DNA from: Eggerthellaceae bacterium
GTDB lineage: Bacteria; Actinomycetota; Coriobacteriia; Coriobacteriales; Eggerthellaceae
DNA: 40,935 nt
NCBI GenBank assembly: GCA_017459925.1
Contig: JAFUCC010000027.1
Location: 1 to 40,935 of the forward strand
Reading direction: 5' to 3'
Shown piece after piece: positions 24,566-32,217 of this stretch. Positions within the stretch are counted from its first letter, which is position 1; the number at the start of each line of letters is the position of its first letter. The translations under genes and the position numbers were made by a program. The notes under the pieces are model-generated. The model worked only from the letters and a program-made list of their open reading frames with translations. It did no database searches and was not told the DNA's origin.

Positions 24566-25252
24566 GTGGCGTATCGGATCCTCGTTGCGGACGATGAGAA
24601 AGACATTCGCAGCGTGCTTGCGCTGTACCTGGAAGACGCCGGATACGACGTGGTCGAGGCGGCTGACGGCGCCGAGGCGCTGCGCGTTCTGGAAACGCAG
24701 GACATCGACCTGTGCCTGCTCGACATCATGATGCCCGAGCTTGACGGCTACCAGGTGCTCAAGCGCGTGCGCGAGGACAACGACGTGCCCGTCATCGTGG
24801 TGTCGGCCAAGGGACAGGATTCCGAGAAGATCATCGGGCTGAACCTCGGTGCCGACGACTACCTGGTGAAGCCGTTCAACCCGCTCGAGGCGGTGGCGCG
24901 CGTCAACACGAACATCCGCCGCGCGAAAGGCGCGGTGCCCCAGGGCAAGCGGCCGTCGGCCACGCTGACATGCCGCGACCTCGAGCTCGACCGCGAGGCG
25001 TGCACCCTTTCCCGCGCTGGGCAGCCCATTGCGCTGACGTCTGCCGAATACCGCATCATGTCCCTGCTGATGGAGCACCCTGGCCGCGTGTTCACCAAGC
25101 AGCAGATTTACGAAGCTGGCTGGGACGAGGAGTACATCGCGGCGGAGAACAGCGTCATGGTGTGCATGAGCAAGCTGCGCGCGAAGCTCGGCGACGATTC
25201 GCAGGCCTACATCAGGACCATCCGCGGCCTCGGCTACCGATTGGAAAAGTAA
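24566..25252 (+). CDS. OmpR/PhoB-family response regulator
   Basis: 228 residues from a GTG start with GAAAGGA upstream. The receiver domain has the acidic pair D9/D10, phospho-acceptor D53 (LLDIMMPELDG), S80 and K102 (VKPF). A winged-helix DNA-binding domain follows (about 130-228, ending YIRTIRGLGYRLEK). The kinase gene starts on the base after its stop codon, so the pair is co-expressed. Closest in style to VanR/PhoP-like regulators; the signal is unknown. Confidence 0.93.
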   Translation: MAYRILVADDEKDIRSVLALYLEDAGYDVVEAADGAEALRVLETQDIDLCLLDIMMPELDGYQVLKRVREDNDVPVIVVSAKGQDSEKIIGLNLGADDYLVKPFNPLEAVARVNTNIRRAKGAVPQGKRPSATLTCRDLELDREACTLSRAGQPIALTSAEYRIMSLLMEHPGRVFTKQQIYEAGWDEEYIAAENSVMVCMSKLRAKLGDDSQAYIRTIRGLGYRLEK

Positions 25253-26401
25253 ATGCGGCTGAGCTGGAAAGACATCCGCCAGGCGACAGCCGGGGGCATC
25301 GAGGAGCTTGCCACAGCGCGTGGCAAGAACAACCTGGTGTTCTACCTGATCAGCCGCTTCATTGCAGTGCTTCTGGCTGTCATCGTGGTGGAGTCAGCCG
25401 TTGCGTGGCTCGAAAGCGTGACGTTCTTGCCGCTGCTGCAGGGTCTTGCCTCCGATTATGCGGGCGGCCCGCTCGAGACCACGTCGGTTTTATCGCTTCT
25501 GCAATGGGCGTTCTCGTTCGTGCGGGGGATGTTCGGGTCGGGGTTCGTGACCGTAACTGGGTTCGCCTCGCGCTCGGCGGTCATCGGGCTCGTGGTCGGC
25601 ATGCTGCTGTTGCTGGCCGTCCCCATCGTCATCGGCGCGCTCGTGTTCTCCTCGATGGTGGTGGGGAAGGTGCGCGCCCTGCAAGAGCAACGCGAGCGCG
25701 AACTCGCGCAGATAGAGCAGCAGCGCAGCCAGTTCGTCACCGACATCGCCCACGATCTGCGCACGCCGATTATGGCGATTTCCGGCATGTCGCATGCGCT
25801 CGCCGACGGCCTGGTGAAAGACGAGGCCCAGCGAGCCGAGTACCTGCAGTCGATCTGCGACAAGTCCGACAAGATGGGCACGCTCGTGAACGCCGTGTTC
25901 GATTACACGAAGCTGGGGAGCGGCTCGTTCGAACTCGACCGCTCGGTGATTGACCTGTCGCAGCTGGTGCTGCGCGAGGCTGCGACGGCGTACACCGACG
26001 CCGAAGAGGCGGGCATGCGCCTTACGACCTGCATTTCCGAGGAGCGATGCGCCGTCTTCGCCGATGAGGTTCAGCTGTCGCGCGTGGTGGCCAACCTCAT
26101 CGTCAATGCGATCAAGCACAGCCCAGTTGGAACGGAGGTTTCCGTCTTGCTCGTGCGCCAGGCGGCGACGGCGTTCGTCATGGTGGCCGACACGGGCGTG
26201 CCGATTACGGGCAACCCCGACGACCTGTTCCAGCCGTTCGCACAGGGTGACGCGGCGCGCACTCACGCGAAGGGCGGCAGCGGCCTGGGCCTTTCCATCT
26301 GCAAACGCGTGGCCGACATGCACGGCTTCTCGCTGAGCATATCGCAGCCTTACGGCCGTTTCACCAAGGCGTTCGTCTTGCAGTGTCCCTTGTGCGAGTA
26401 G
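25253..26401 (+). CDS. membrane sensor histidine kinase
   Basis: 382 residues. Two membrane segments (about 28-52 and 108-134) flank an extracytoplasmic loop of roughly 55 residues. A short coiled linker (EQRERELAQIEQQRSQF) leads to the phospho-accepting H167 in DIAHDLRTP. The ATP-binding domain has N285 (NLIVNAIKHS), the G1 motif DTG (313-315) and the G2 motif GGSGLGLS (341-348). It pairs with the response regulator directly upstream, with no gap between stop and start. The C-terminal catalytic domain is compact, as in VanS-like kinases. Confidence 0.93.
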   Translation: MRLSWKDIRQATAGGIEELATARGKNNLVFYLISRFIAVLLAVIVVESAVAWLESVTFLPLLQGLASDYAGGPLETTSVLSLLQWAFSFVRGMFGSGFVTVTGFASRSAVIGLVVGMLLLLAVPIVIGALVFSSMVVGKVRALQEQRERELAQIEQQRSQFVTDIAHDLRTPIMAISGMSHALADGLVKDEAQRAEYLQSICDKSDKMGTLVNAVFDYTKLGSGSFELDRSVIDLSQLVLREAATAYTDAEEAGMRLTTCISEERCAVFADEVQLSRVVANLIVNAIKHSPVGTEVSVLLVRQAATAFVMVADTGVPITGNPDDLFQPFAQGDAARTHAKGGSGLGLSICKRVADMHGFSLSISQPYGRFTKAFVLQCPLCE

Positions 26402-26448
26402 CGCGTTGCGAGTTCAATCGCGTATCATGGAAGCAGGGAGGAGCTGCC

Positions 26449-26727
26449 ATGGAAGCATGCAAGATCGAAGACCGCGCAAACGATTCTGATTTCAACGAGC
26501 TCGTCGAGGCGATGCAAAGCGACAAGTATTGGGTGCGCTTCTTCGTGCGCCCTTGCTGCCCTGCGCCTGACCTGGAGGGAGCGGCGGAAATGCTCGACCA
26601 CCTGATCCGCGATGTCGAGGCGCGCGAGGACTTCACGCCCGAGCAGAAAGCCGAGCTCTCTTCCGTTATCGAAGCCCGCAAGCAGTGGTACGCCACCTCG
26701 GGCCTCTGCCGAGGTTCTCGTAGCTAG
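26449..26727 (+). CDS. small hypothetical protein
   Basis: 92 residues from the ATG at 26449, which has a strong GGGAGGAG six bases upstream. The in-frame extension upstream is not needed. The protein is acidic and helical (EGAAEMLDHLIRDVEAREDF and TPEQKAELSSVIEARKQWY), has a CC pair (RPCCPAPD) and no membrane segment or signal peptide. It follows the kinase by 48 bases and could be part of the same transcript. I do not recognise the family. Confidence 0.6.
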   Translation: MEACKIEDRANDSDFNELVEAMQSDKYWVRFFVRPCCPAPDLEGAAEMLDHLIRDVEAREDFTPEQKAELSSVIEARKQWYATSGLCRGSRS

Positions 26728-26734
26728 TTTTCGT

Positions 26735-26935
26735 CTCAGTCAGTAAATCGGAACCGAATTGCACAAAAATCGCTCTATTAGGTGAATTTTAGAAGCGATT
26801 TGTAGCTCTTTTCGAGCGGAAGACCGCATTGTAGCAGGTGACTATCGGACGCCCGCCTGGTTACGGAGCCCATCAGTCTCTCAATTCACCTAATAGAGCG
26901 ATTTTTGTGCAATTTGAATTAAAACGCGTGACCGA
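26735..26935. repeat. 200-bp palindromic element, copy 1
   Basis: Perfect 32-bp arms (26757-26788 and 26883-26914) are extended outward by weaker complementarity. The inner arms read AAAAATCGCTCTATTAGG, far more AT-rich than the surrounding genes. The 94-bp centre differs from the other copies but shares short stretches. Two further copies of almost the same length lie at 29884-30085 and 32653-32855. All three are intergenic. No transposase gene is in the window. It could be a MITE or encode a structured RNA. Confidence 0.8.
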
Positions 26936-26943
26936 AATGGTGT

Positions 26944-26975
26944 GGGGAGTAAGAAGGCCGGCCTCCTTACTCCCC
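26944..26975. terminator. hairpin at 3' end of methyltransferase gene
   Basis: GGGGAGTAAGAAGGCC pairs with GGCCTCCTTACTCCCC with one mismatch, giving a near-closed 32-bp palindrome. It sits just past the stop codon of the minus-strand methyltransferase and just after palindromic element copy 1. No T-run follows on the minus strand, so termination strength is uncertain. Confidence 0.5.
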
Positions 26976-26983
26976 GGATAGCT

Positions 26984-27700
26984 TTACGCCTTATGAAGCA
27001 CGACGGAGATCGTGTTCAGGTAGTCGAGCGCGCCGGCCTCGACAGCGGCGCGGTCTCCGATTGCGTACTCGTTGTCGCAGGCAATCCAGTCAGCCCATGC
27101 TTCGCGGGTGCATTCCATCTCGCACATGGATACGATTTCCACCCCAGGTGTTTGCGAAATCATGTTTCGCCACCAGTTCATGTCGTGGATGTAGTCGAGT
27201 TGCTCGGCCGTCCACGAAACTCGCAGGCATGCAGGCGGGTTATCGTGGCAGTCTTTCCTCATGCCGGGAATGGCCAAGTAGATCCGTCCTTCACTTTTCA
27301 CGAAGGGGAGCAGGCAATTGCCCAAGTACTCGGGGTCGCGCCCGTAGTAGTTGTAAGAGTCGACGCACACCACGGCGTCGAAGAAGCCGTGCGCGAACGG
27401 CAGTTGCGCGGCGTCTGCCTTCACGGGGATGATCTGGTGGTTTGTCAATCCCAACGACTCGAAGAAGCGCATATTCTCGGATGGGTCGCTCCACAGGTCG
27501 GCAGCATAGGCGGTCAGGCCGTATTCGCGCGCGAGCATTGCCGAGCTGATGCCCGAGCCGCTGCCCAAGTCGAGCACGACGAAGCCACGAGGGATGCCCG
27601 CGTCGGCCATGAGCTCCTCGGTGAGCTTGAGGGTGTTCGGCCCCATGATTCTGGAGCGCACGATGTCGGTATCGAAACGATTGGTAAGAGGGAATTCCAT
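26984..27700 (-). CDS. class I SAM-dependent methyltransferase
   Basis: 238 residues. The SAM-binding motif I is VLDLGSGSGI (about 43-52), the acidic end of strand 2 is AADLW, and DAVVCVDSYNYYGRD is the motif IV region. The later segment (SWTAEQLDYIHDMNWWRNMI) suggests a small-molecule methyltransferase of the ubiE/methyltransferase-11 class. Substrate unknown. It stands alone on the minus strand, with its own upstream region (27701-27901) and a hairpin at its 3' end. Confidence 0.85.
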   Translation of the reverse strand: MEFPLTNRFDTDIVRSRIMGPNTLKLTEELMADAGIPRGFVVLDLGSGSGISSAMLAREYGLTAYAADLWSDPSENMRFFESLGLTNHQIIPVKADAAQLPFAHGFFDAVVCVDSYNYYGRDPEYLGNCLLPFVKSEGRIYLAIPGMRKDCHDNPPACLRVSWTAEQLDYIHDMNWWRNMISQTPGVEIVSMCEMECTREAWADWIACDNEYAIGDRAAVEAGALDYLNTISVVLHKA

Positions 27701-27702
27701 TT

Positions 27703-27901
27703 CCTTGTCCTATCTGTAGCGTGTGGCGATGATGCGCAACAAACCAAGCGCAGTGCGCCTTAGTCGTGCCTATTCAGTTAGTCGTGCGCTACAGGACAAG
27801 GTCCAAAAAGACATCCCCTTTTGGAGTCTCGCGCGGGGAACCATTTCCCCAACTGAGGGCATCATAGTATGCATGTCTCAAAGGGGCACCCCCATTGGGG
27901 C
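27703..27901. other. intergenic region with nested inverted and direct repeats
   Basis: CCTTGTCCT (27703-27711) and CTGTAGCG (27714-27721) are mirrored by CGCTACAG/AGGACAAGG (27787-27801). Between them lies a 10-bp direct repeat TTAGTCGTGC (27760-27769 and 27778-27787). TCCAAAA...TTTTGGA (27802-27825) can form a hairpin that, read on the minus strand, may end the TetR transcript. No convincing coding sequence was found in this stretch. Confidence 0.5.
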
Positions 27902-28492
27902 TTAAACCTTGTGCTCTTCGACGAAATAGGTGACGAACTTGCGAATGCGGGCCATGACTTTCCTGTCCGTTTCCGGATAGCGGTCGCGCTGCATGATGAG
28001 CGCGGACACAGGCGCGGTGTACGCGAACGCGAGCATACGCGGGTCGTCTTCTTTGATAAGGCCCTTTTCCATCATTCCCTGGAACACGTAGGCGAAGATG
28101 CGCTCGAGCCTGTCGAGGAAGTGCTCGGAAGCGAGTTTCTTGGCGCGTTCGTCGCGGAATTGCTCCATCAGCAAAAGCTTACGCGTGAGGATGATCTTCT
28201 CGTCGCGCATGGTGAAGCGGATCATCTTCATCGACATCTCGATGAGCTCGTCGCATGAATCGGGAATGGGCGGAAGGTTGTCGTCGGAGCCGATACCTTG
28301 CGAGTAGCGCGCCTCGAGCTCGCTGATCATCGCATTCCAAATGTCATCTTTGCTGGTGTAGTGCTTGTACAGAGCTGATTTGCCCAGCCCGAGCGTTTCA
28401 GCGAGCTCGCGCATGCTCGTTCCGTCGAATCCTTGCTCGGCGAACATCACGAGCGCTTCGTCGAGTATGCGTTGCTTCGTGTCTTTTGCCAT
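27902..28492 (-). CDS. TetR family transcriptional regulator
   Basis: 196 residues from the ATG at 28492. A second ATG at 28504 is in frame, but GGGAG lying between them is well placed only for 28492. The N-terminal HTH (MRELAETLGLGKSALYKHYT) is standard TetR. The C-terminal all-helical half is the ligand and dimer domain and is not recognisable. It is divergent to a DJ-1/PfpI gene. A 15-bp-arm palindrome lies directly upstream, and the DJ-1 promoter contains an operator-like sequence, so auto-repression and control of the neighbour are likely. Confidence 0.9.
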   Translation of the reverse strand: MAKDTKQRILDEALVMFAEQGFDGTSMRELAETLGLGKSALYKHYTSKDDIWNAMISELEARYSQGIGSDDNLPPIPDSCDELIEMSMKMIRFTMRDEKIILTRKLLLMEQFRDERAKKLASEHFLDRLERIFAYVFQGMMEKGLIKEDDPRMLAFAYTAPVSALIMQRDRYPETDRKVMARIRKFVTYFVEEHKV

Positions 28493-28507
28493 GCTTGCTC
28501 CCATTTA

Positions 28508-28538
28508 TGAGCCAAAAGGGAGACTCCCTTTTGGCTCA
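28508..28538. promoter_or_regulatory. perfect palindrome upstream of tetR gene
   Basis: Two 15-bp arms (28508-28522 and 28524-28538) around a single central base, starting four bases upstream of the first in-frame ATG of the tetR gene. The CCAAAAGGGAG core suits a TetR-family operator. Similar CCAAAA/TTTTGG hairpins near 27802-27825 allow the alternative that it is a hairpin repeat. Confidence 0.55.
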
Positions 28539-28548
28539 CTTGAATAGA

Positions 28549-28577
28549 GTGACCGTCCGTTCTCTTTCTAGTATAGT
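28549..28577 (+). promoter_or_regulatory. promoter of DJ-1/PfpI gene with overlapping operator
   Basis: GTGACC (28549-28554), a 17-bp spacer and TATAGT (28572-28577) fit a sigma-70 promoter. The -35 overlaps GTGACCGTCCGTTCT, a close relative of the dyad at 32178-32193 (GTGAACG-GT-CGTTCAC). A repressor bound here would block the polymerase. The divergent TetR protein is the natural candidate. Confidence 0.55.
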
Positions 28578-28639
28578 GAACTGACGATTGTTTTGGAATA
28601 ATCGCTTAAGGGTGTCTTGTCAGGCGAGGAGGGGCTTTC

Positions 28640-29224
28640 ATGAACGTAACCGCCGTACTGTTTGATGGGTTCGAGACGCTCGATGTGTTCGGGCCGGTTG
28701 AGATGCTCGGTGCTTCGGGGGAATTCCAAATCGCGTTCTATTCCCTGGAAGGTGGCATCGTGACGAGCAATCAGGGCGTCCCCGTTGAGACCCAGCCGCT
28801 CAGCGTCATCGGAGCGCCTGAGGTCCTGCTGGTTCCCGGCGGCATGGGCGTGTACGACATGCTGGAGAACGAGGTATTCATCAAGCGACTGGCAGAACTT
28901 GCCAATCAGGCCAAGTTCGTACTGTCGGTTTGCAACGGCGCGTTCCTCTACGCGAAAGCCGGCGTATTCGATGGCCGTCGTGCCACGACATACAAGGCGC
29001 GCATGGGCAAGGCGGAGGAGCTGTTCCCCGCGGTCAACTGGGAGCGCAATGCTCGCTGGACCGTCGATGGCAATCTGTACGTATCGTCGGGGGTCTCCGC
29101 CGGAACCGATATGGCGCTCGGGTTCATCGCAGACGTCTGCGGCCGCGATGTCGCCGAGAAGACCGCCCGTTACGCTGAATACACCTGGAATGCCGACCCT
29201 TCAAACGACCCGTTCGCTTGCTAA
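28640..29224 (+). CDS. DJ-1/PfpI family protein
   Basis: 194 residues of the class I glutamine-amidotransferase-like fold. The nucleophile elbow cysteine is C98 in LSVCNGAFLY and the conserved acidic residue E21 in FGPVEMLG, as in isonitrile-hydratase-like and AraC-amidase-like members. The histidine often found in TTHW/TCHW is replaced by Y118 in ATTYKARMG. GAGGAGGGG precedes the ATG. Divergent to the TetR gene and probably repressed by it. Members of this branch act in stress response or hydrate small molecules; the exact reaction is unknown. Confidence 0.82.
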   Translation: MNVTAVLFDGFETLDVFGPVEMLGASGEFQIAFYSLEGGIVTSNQGVPVETQPLSVIGAPEVLLVPGGMGVYDMLENEVFIKRLAELANQAKFVLSVCNGAFLYAKAGVFDGRRATTYKARMGKAEELFPAVNWERNARWTVDGNLYVSSGVSAGTDMALGFIADVCGRDVAEKTARYAEYTWNADPSNDPFAC

Positions 29225-29330
29225 ACGTTCATCGGCCGCTTTGCCGCATGAGCATTCGAAAGAATACGATTAATGGGTAGGTTTTAGACAGCGAAGCCAT
29301 CGCCGGAATGTCTCTTTACTCATAACCGGA

Positions 29331-29687
29331 TTACTGCGTGCTTTTCAGCGTGAGCGCTTCAACGGGATCGACGTTTCTCAGCAAGGATGGGTCTTCGAAC
29401 AATCGGTGGCACACCAGCTCTTCCCGAACAAGTGCATTGTCCTTGAGGCCGAGGACGACGGCATCGTTTCCAGCCTCGTGGTACGAGCGCACGAGTGAGC
29501 CGACCTCGGCCAGCGTTTTTTCGCCTTCAATGTAAGCGTTCGCGTTTTCGCGCAGGTAATCCGAGACCGATAGGCCATCGACGTCTTGAAGCCCGATTGC
29601 GACTGCCCAATAATGCCTGCGTTGAGTTTCCGACGTGTGTTCGCTGGCACGCTCGTAATCGAAATTGTCGAGGCTGTCTGCTGACAT
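29331..29687 (-). CDS. VbhA-like antitoxin (orphan Fic antitoxin)
   Basis: 118 residues. The segment YWAVAIGLQDVDGLSVSDYL followed by NANAYIEGEKTLAEVGSLVRSYH resembles the VbhA antitoxin / Fic inhibitory-helix domain (pattern of a 'GLxxSxYL' helix then 'GExTxEEv...Y'). No Fic toxin gene lies next to it in the window. The C-terminal 45 residues are unfamiliar. AGGA seven bases upstream supports the ATG at 29687. It may be a remnant of a lost toxin-antitoxin pair, or an antitoxin acting on a Fic protein encoded elsewhere. Confidence 0.6.
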   Translation of the reverse strand: MSADSLDNFDYERASEHTSETQRRHYWAVAIGLQDVDGLSVSDYLRENANAYIEGEKTLAEVGSLVRSYHEAGNDAVVLGLKDNALVREELVCHRLFEDPSLLRNVDPVEALTLKSTQ

Positions 29688-29883
29688 TTGAATTCCTAGA
29701 TAAGTCGGATGTCGCTCGGTGGCGTCGGCGTAATCATATCATGCTGGAACTTGCAGGGGAGGGCGCCATGCTCGCCATTCAAGAGGTGTCGCAATTCAAT
29801 ATAACGCATGTCAAAAATGAGTCTCTCCAGCAAGTCTTGCAATAAAGCATGCGTCTCGAAGCCGATTTGCCGAAAAGGGTTCC

Positions 29884-30085
29884 TCGGGTCAAAGGATTTG
29901 GTTGGAATTGCGCAAAAATCAATCTATTAGGTGAATTCCAATCGCTTTTTACAGTTGTCTTCTAGAGCGCTACGATAAAAGCCCAGGTGGTTTTCGATCG
30001 TTGCGGGCGGATATCGGATCTCCGTCTTTTCGATTCACCTAATAGAGCCATTTTTCTGCAATTCAGTCTAGATTCTTTGACCGAG
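29884..30085. repeat. 200-bp palindromic element, copy 2
   Basis: The outer parts (CGGGTCAAAGGATTTGG... and its complement ending GACCGAG) and inner arms (TCTATTAGGTGAAT with ATTCACCTAATAGA) match copies 1 and 3, but with six mismatches between the inner arms, so it looks older. It ends 18 bases before the start codon of the DUF559-like gene and supplies most of that gene's upstream region. The remaining 29688-29883 shows no gene I can support. Confidence 0.75.
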
Positions 30086-30103
30086 TGTGGCATCATACCC
30101 GCT

Positions 30104-31072
30104 ATGAAACTGGTATTGAGTCACGAGACCGCTCTATCGCATTTGCGCGCCCACCGTGAACGAGGGCGAGATAGGCTTGCGCCCGCACGCATCCGCACTC
30201 TCGAAGATTGCGCGTGTTCGCTCCGTGAGATAGAGACGTTCTCTTTGCCCTTCCTAGTGGATAACGAACACACCCTACATGTACTTGTGCCGTCGTTGGC
30301 AAAGGAGCAGAGGTCGAAGACCCATACCTGTCATGTGTTGACTGGCTCAATTCCAAGCGGCGCATTTTGGAGAATTGGCAATAGCGTATATGTCGCATCG
30401 CCGGAATTGCTGTTTGTCGAAATGGCCTCAAAGCTTTCTCTAATCGAGCTCGTCCTGTTTGGCCTCGAGCTTTGCGGGACGTACACGCTCCGCTCTGATG
30501 GACAAATTGGGTTCTGCAACTGTCCAGCTGCAACAACAAAACAGCTCCTCAGCTCGTTTGTTAAACGCGCGAAAGGAATGCGCGGCGCCGCAAAAGCCAG
30601 CCAGGCGCTACGTTGGGTGGTTGATGGGTCGAATTCACCCATGGAGTCGTCCCTCATGCTTTACCTTTGCCTGCCTGTTCGGTTAGGCGGGTATGCGTTC
30701 CGCCTTCCCGACCTCAACCCCACAACTCAATTGGGCAAAAAGGCGTCTATGGTGTTGGACTACGAATCGATCAGATGCGACCTACATTGGATTAAGGAGC
30801 GGGTTGCCGTCGAATACAACAGCACTCAAGAGCACCTGAATCCTCGAGCGGCAGCTAAGGATGCTCGTCGCGCAAATACGCTTGGTTACACTGACATCAA
30901 CCTGATAACCGTCACTCCTCATATGATTGTTGACCACACGCAATTCGACGGAGTGGCAAAGCAACTTGGCAAAGCGTTGGGGGTGCGCATGGATTCTCGA
31001 AAGCTTTTGTACTCGAAGGCGCGACGCGAATTGCGAGCGCTGCTCTTCCCTTGGCTTATTGCCAGGAATTAA
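30104..31072 (+). CDS. DUF559/PD-(D/E)XK-like domain protein
   Basis: 322 residues from the ATG at 30104; the upstream in-frame part runs through palindromic element 2 and is not coding. The N-terminal two thirds (SPELLFVEMASKLSLIELVL, LELCGTY, DGSNSPMESSLMLYLCLPVR, LGGY) follow a protein family that I recall as repeated in Eggerthellaceae genomes. The C-terminus resembles DUF559/Vsr-like nucleases: D226, E237 in VAVEYNS, D253 with ARRAN, and a final INLITVT strand. Nuclease activity is inferred only. No Shine-Dalgarno is visible. The 3' end overlaps the convergent GNAT gene by 17 bp. Confidence 0.65.
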   Translation: MKLVLSHETALSHLRAHRERGRDRLAPARIRTLEDCACSLREIETFSLPFLVDNEHTLHVLVPSLAKEQRSKTHTCHVLTGSIPSGAFWRIGNSVYVASPELLFVEMASKLSLIELVLFGLELCGTYTLRSDGQIGFCNCPAATTKQLLSSFVKRAKGMRGAAKASQALRWVVDGSNSPMESSLMLYLCLPVRLGGYAFRLPDLNPTTQLGKKASMVLDYESIRCDLHWIKERVAVEYNSTQEHLNPRAAAKDARRANTLGYTDINLITVTPHMIVDHTQFDGVAKQLGKALGVRMDSRKLLYSKARRELRALLFPWLIARN

Positions 31073-32099
31073 TGCGCCGTTTATCTGCCGACAGATTAAG
31101 AAGGTGCTCTGTTCTGGTTTCGCCGAGGAGAGGGCATGGGGCATCGTACACAGTGCGAACGAATTCGAAGCCGAGTTTCTCGAGCACGTTACGCGAACGG
31201 TCATTGCCGTCGTAGTAGCCCGAATGGATGCCCGATAGGCCAAGATCAGTGAAGCCATGTTTGATTACGGCTCGGGCAGCTTCGGTTGCAAAACCGTGCC
31301 CCCAATATGGCTTGCCAATCCAGTACCCTAGTTCGAGCTCGTCATTTGCAAGCGGCATGCTGGCAGCTTCGCCTGCGTTGAACCCAGCGCAACCGACAAG
31401 CTCGCCCGATGACTTCAACACGACGGCATAGGTTTCCGGTGCAGATAGCACCGCTTTGATGATGTTAGAGCTATCTTCCACGCTCTTGTGAGGCGGCCAG
31501 CCTGCTATTGGGCCGACAGCAGGATCACTCGCGAGTTCGAAAAGGTCTGCAGCGTCCGATAAGAGCCATGGCCGTAGGATGAGGCGATCAGTTTCAATAA
31601 TGAGAAATCGCCCGCAAAGCTCACGCACCATGAGCCATTCGGATTTGTCGGCGCCGTTACCGACGACGCGGAAGCCTAGTCGCTCGTATAGTCGACACGC
31701 TGGGTTTTCCTTTTGAACCGACAACGACGCGCGGGCATAGCCGGCAGACCTTAGGTCATCGATCATGCGGCTCATAAGAGCCGTGCCAATGCCTTGGCCA
31801 CGGCATTCCTTACGCACCGAAATCGAGAAGGATGGCGTGCCGTCGTCGACATGGCCGTATTCGTCTGTGGTTCGCACCCAGCATGCCCCAACGACTGTGC
31901 CATCAACCTCAGCCACGAGCGCCCTGTCGTCAGGCAATGTGCCGAAGTTCTCGAAAGCGGCACGGCATTTCGGGTCGTCATAAATAATGGAACGGGGCAC
32001 TTCGCCTTCGAACCCCTTTGGAATGTAGATGGCCAGGTAGAGGAACTCTTCGAGCAGCGGGTACTCGCTTGGTTGCATATTCCTGATACGGTAATCCAT
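31056..32099 (-). CDS. tandem GNAT acetyltransferase fusion
   Basis: 347 residues with two complete GNAT domains. Domain 1 (about 1-160) has the acetyl-CoA loop CRGQGIGTALM and the late ACRLYERLGFRVVG. Domain 2 (about 165-335) starts ETDRLILRPW, has YWGHGFATEAARAVI and NVLEKLGFEFV, and belongs to the RimJ/RimL type. Such fusions occur in antibiotic-modifying or multi-substrate acetyltransferases; substrates are unknown. A TATAAT box ends only eight bases before the ATG, so the mRNA is probably leaderless. Confidence 0.88.
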   Translation of the reverse strand: MDYRIRNMQPSEYPLLEEFLYLAIYIPKGFEGEVPRSIIYDDPKCRAAFENFGTLPDDRALVAEVDGTVVGACWVRTTDEYGHVDDGTPSFSISVRKECRGQGIGTALMSRMIDDLRSAGYARASLSVQKENPACRLYERLGFRVVGNGADKSEWLMVRELCGRFLIIETDRLILRPWLLSDAADLFELASDPAVGPIAGWPPHKSVEDSSNIIKAVLSAPETYAVVLKSSGELVGCAGFNAGEAASMPLANDELELGYWIGKPYWGHGFATEAARAVIKHGFTDLGLSGIHSGYYDGNDRSRNVLEKLGFEFVRTVYDAPCPLLGETRTEHLLNLSADKRRINSWQ

Positions 32100-32107
32100 A
32101 ATTTGAA

Positions 32108-32113
32108 ATTATA
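32108..32113 (-). promoter_or_regulatory. -10 element for leaderless GNAT mRNA
   Basis: A perfect TATAAT on the minus strand, with eight bases to the start codon at 32099. Transcription should start at or within two bases of the ATG. The -35 is not recognisable. No Shine-Dalgarno is possible in this spacing, supporting leaderless translation. Confidence 0.5.
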
Positions 32114-32177
32114 CCGACGCTTCCACTGGTCGCACTTGGCTTTCCTTGACGAATGAATACTTGCTCATTAAACTTAG

Positions 32178-32193
32178 GTGAACGGTCGTTCAC
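32178..32193. promoter_or_regulatory. TetR-type operator dyad
   Basis: GTGAACG-GT-CGTTCAC has perfect 7-bp arms, just before the Shine-Dalgarno of the small membrane-protein gene. It closely resembles the sequence over the DJ-1 promoter at 28549-28563, suggesting that the TetR protein encoded at 27902-28492 binds both. It also lies between two divergent genes, so it could affect the GNAT gene too. Confidence 0.5.
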
Positions 32194-32217
32194 TTACTAG
32201 ATATGCAAGGAGCTGAA

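Noticed and set aside
29740..29845. A 34-codon frame (MLELAGEGAMLAIQEVSQFN...)
   Set aside because: Plausible composition but no ribosome-binding site, no family and no conserved context visible, so not listed as a gene.
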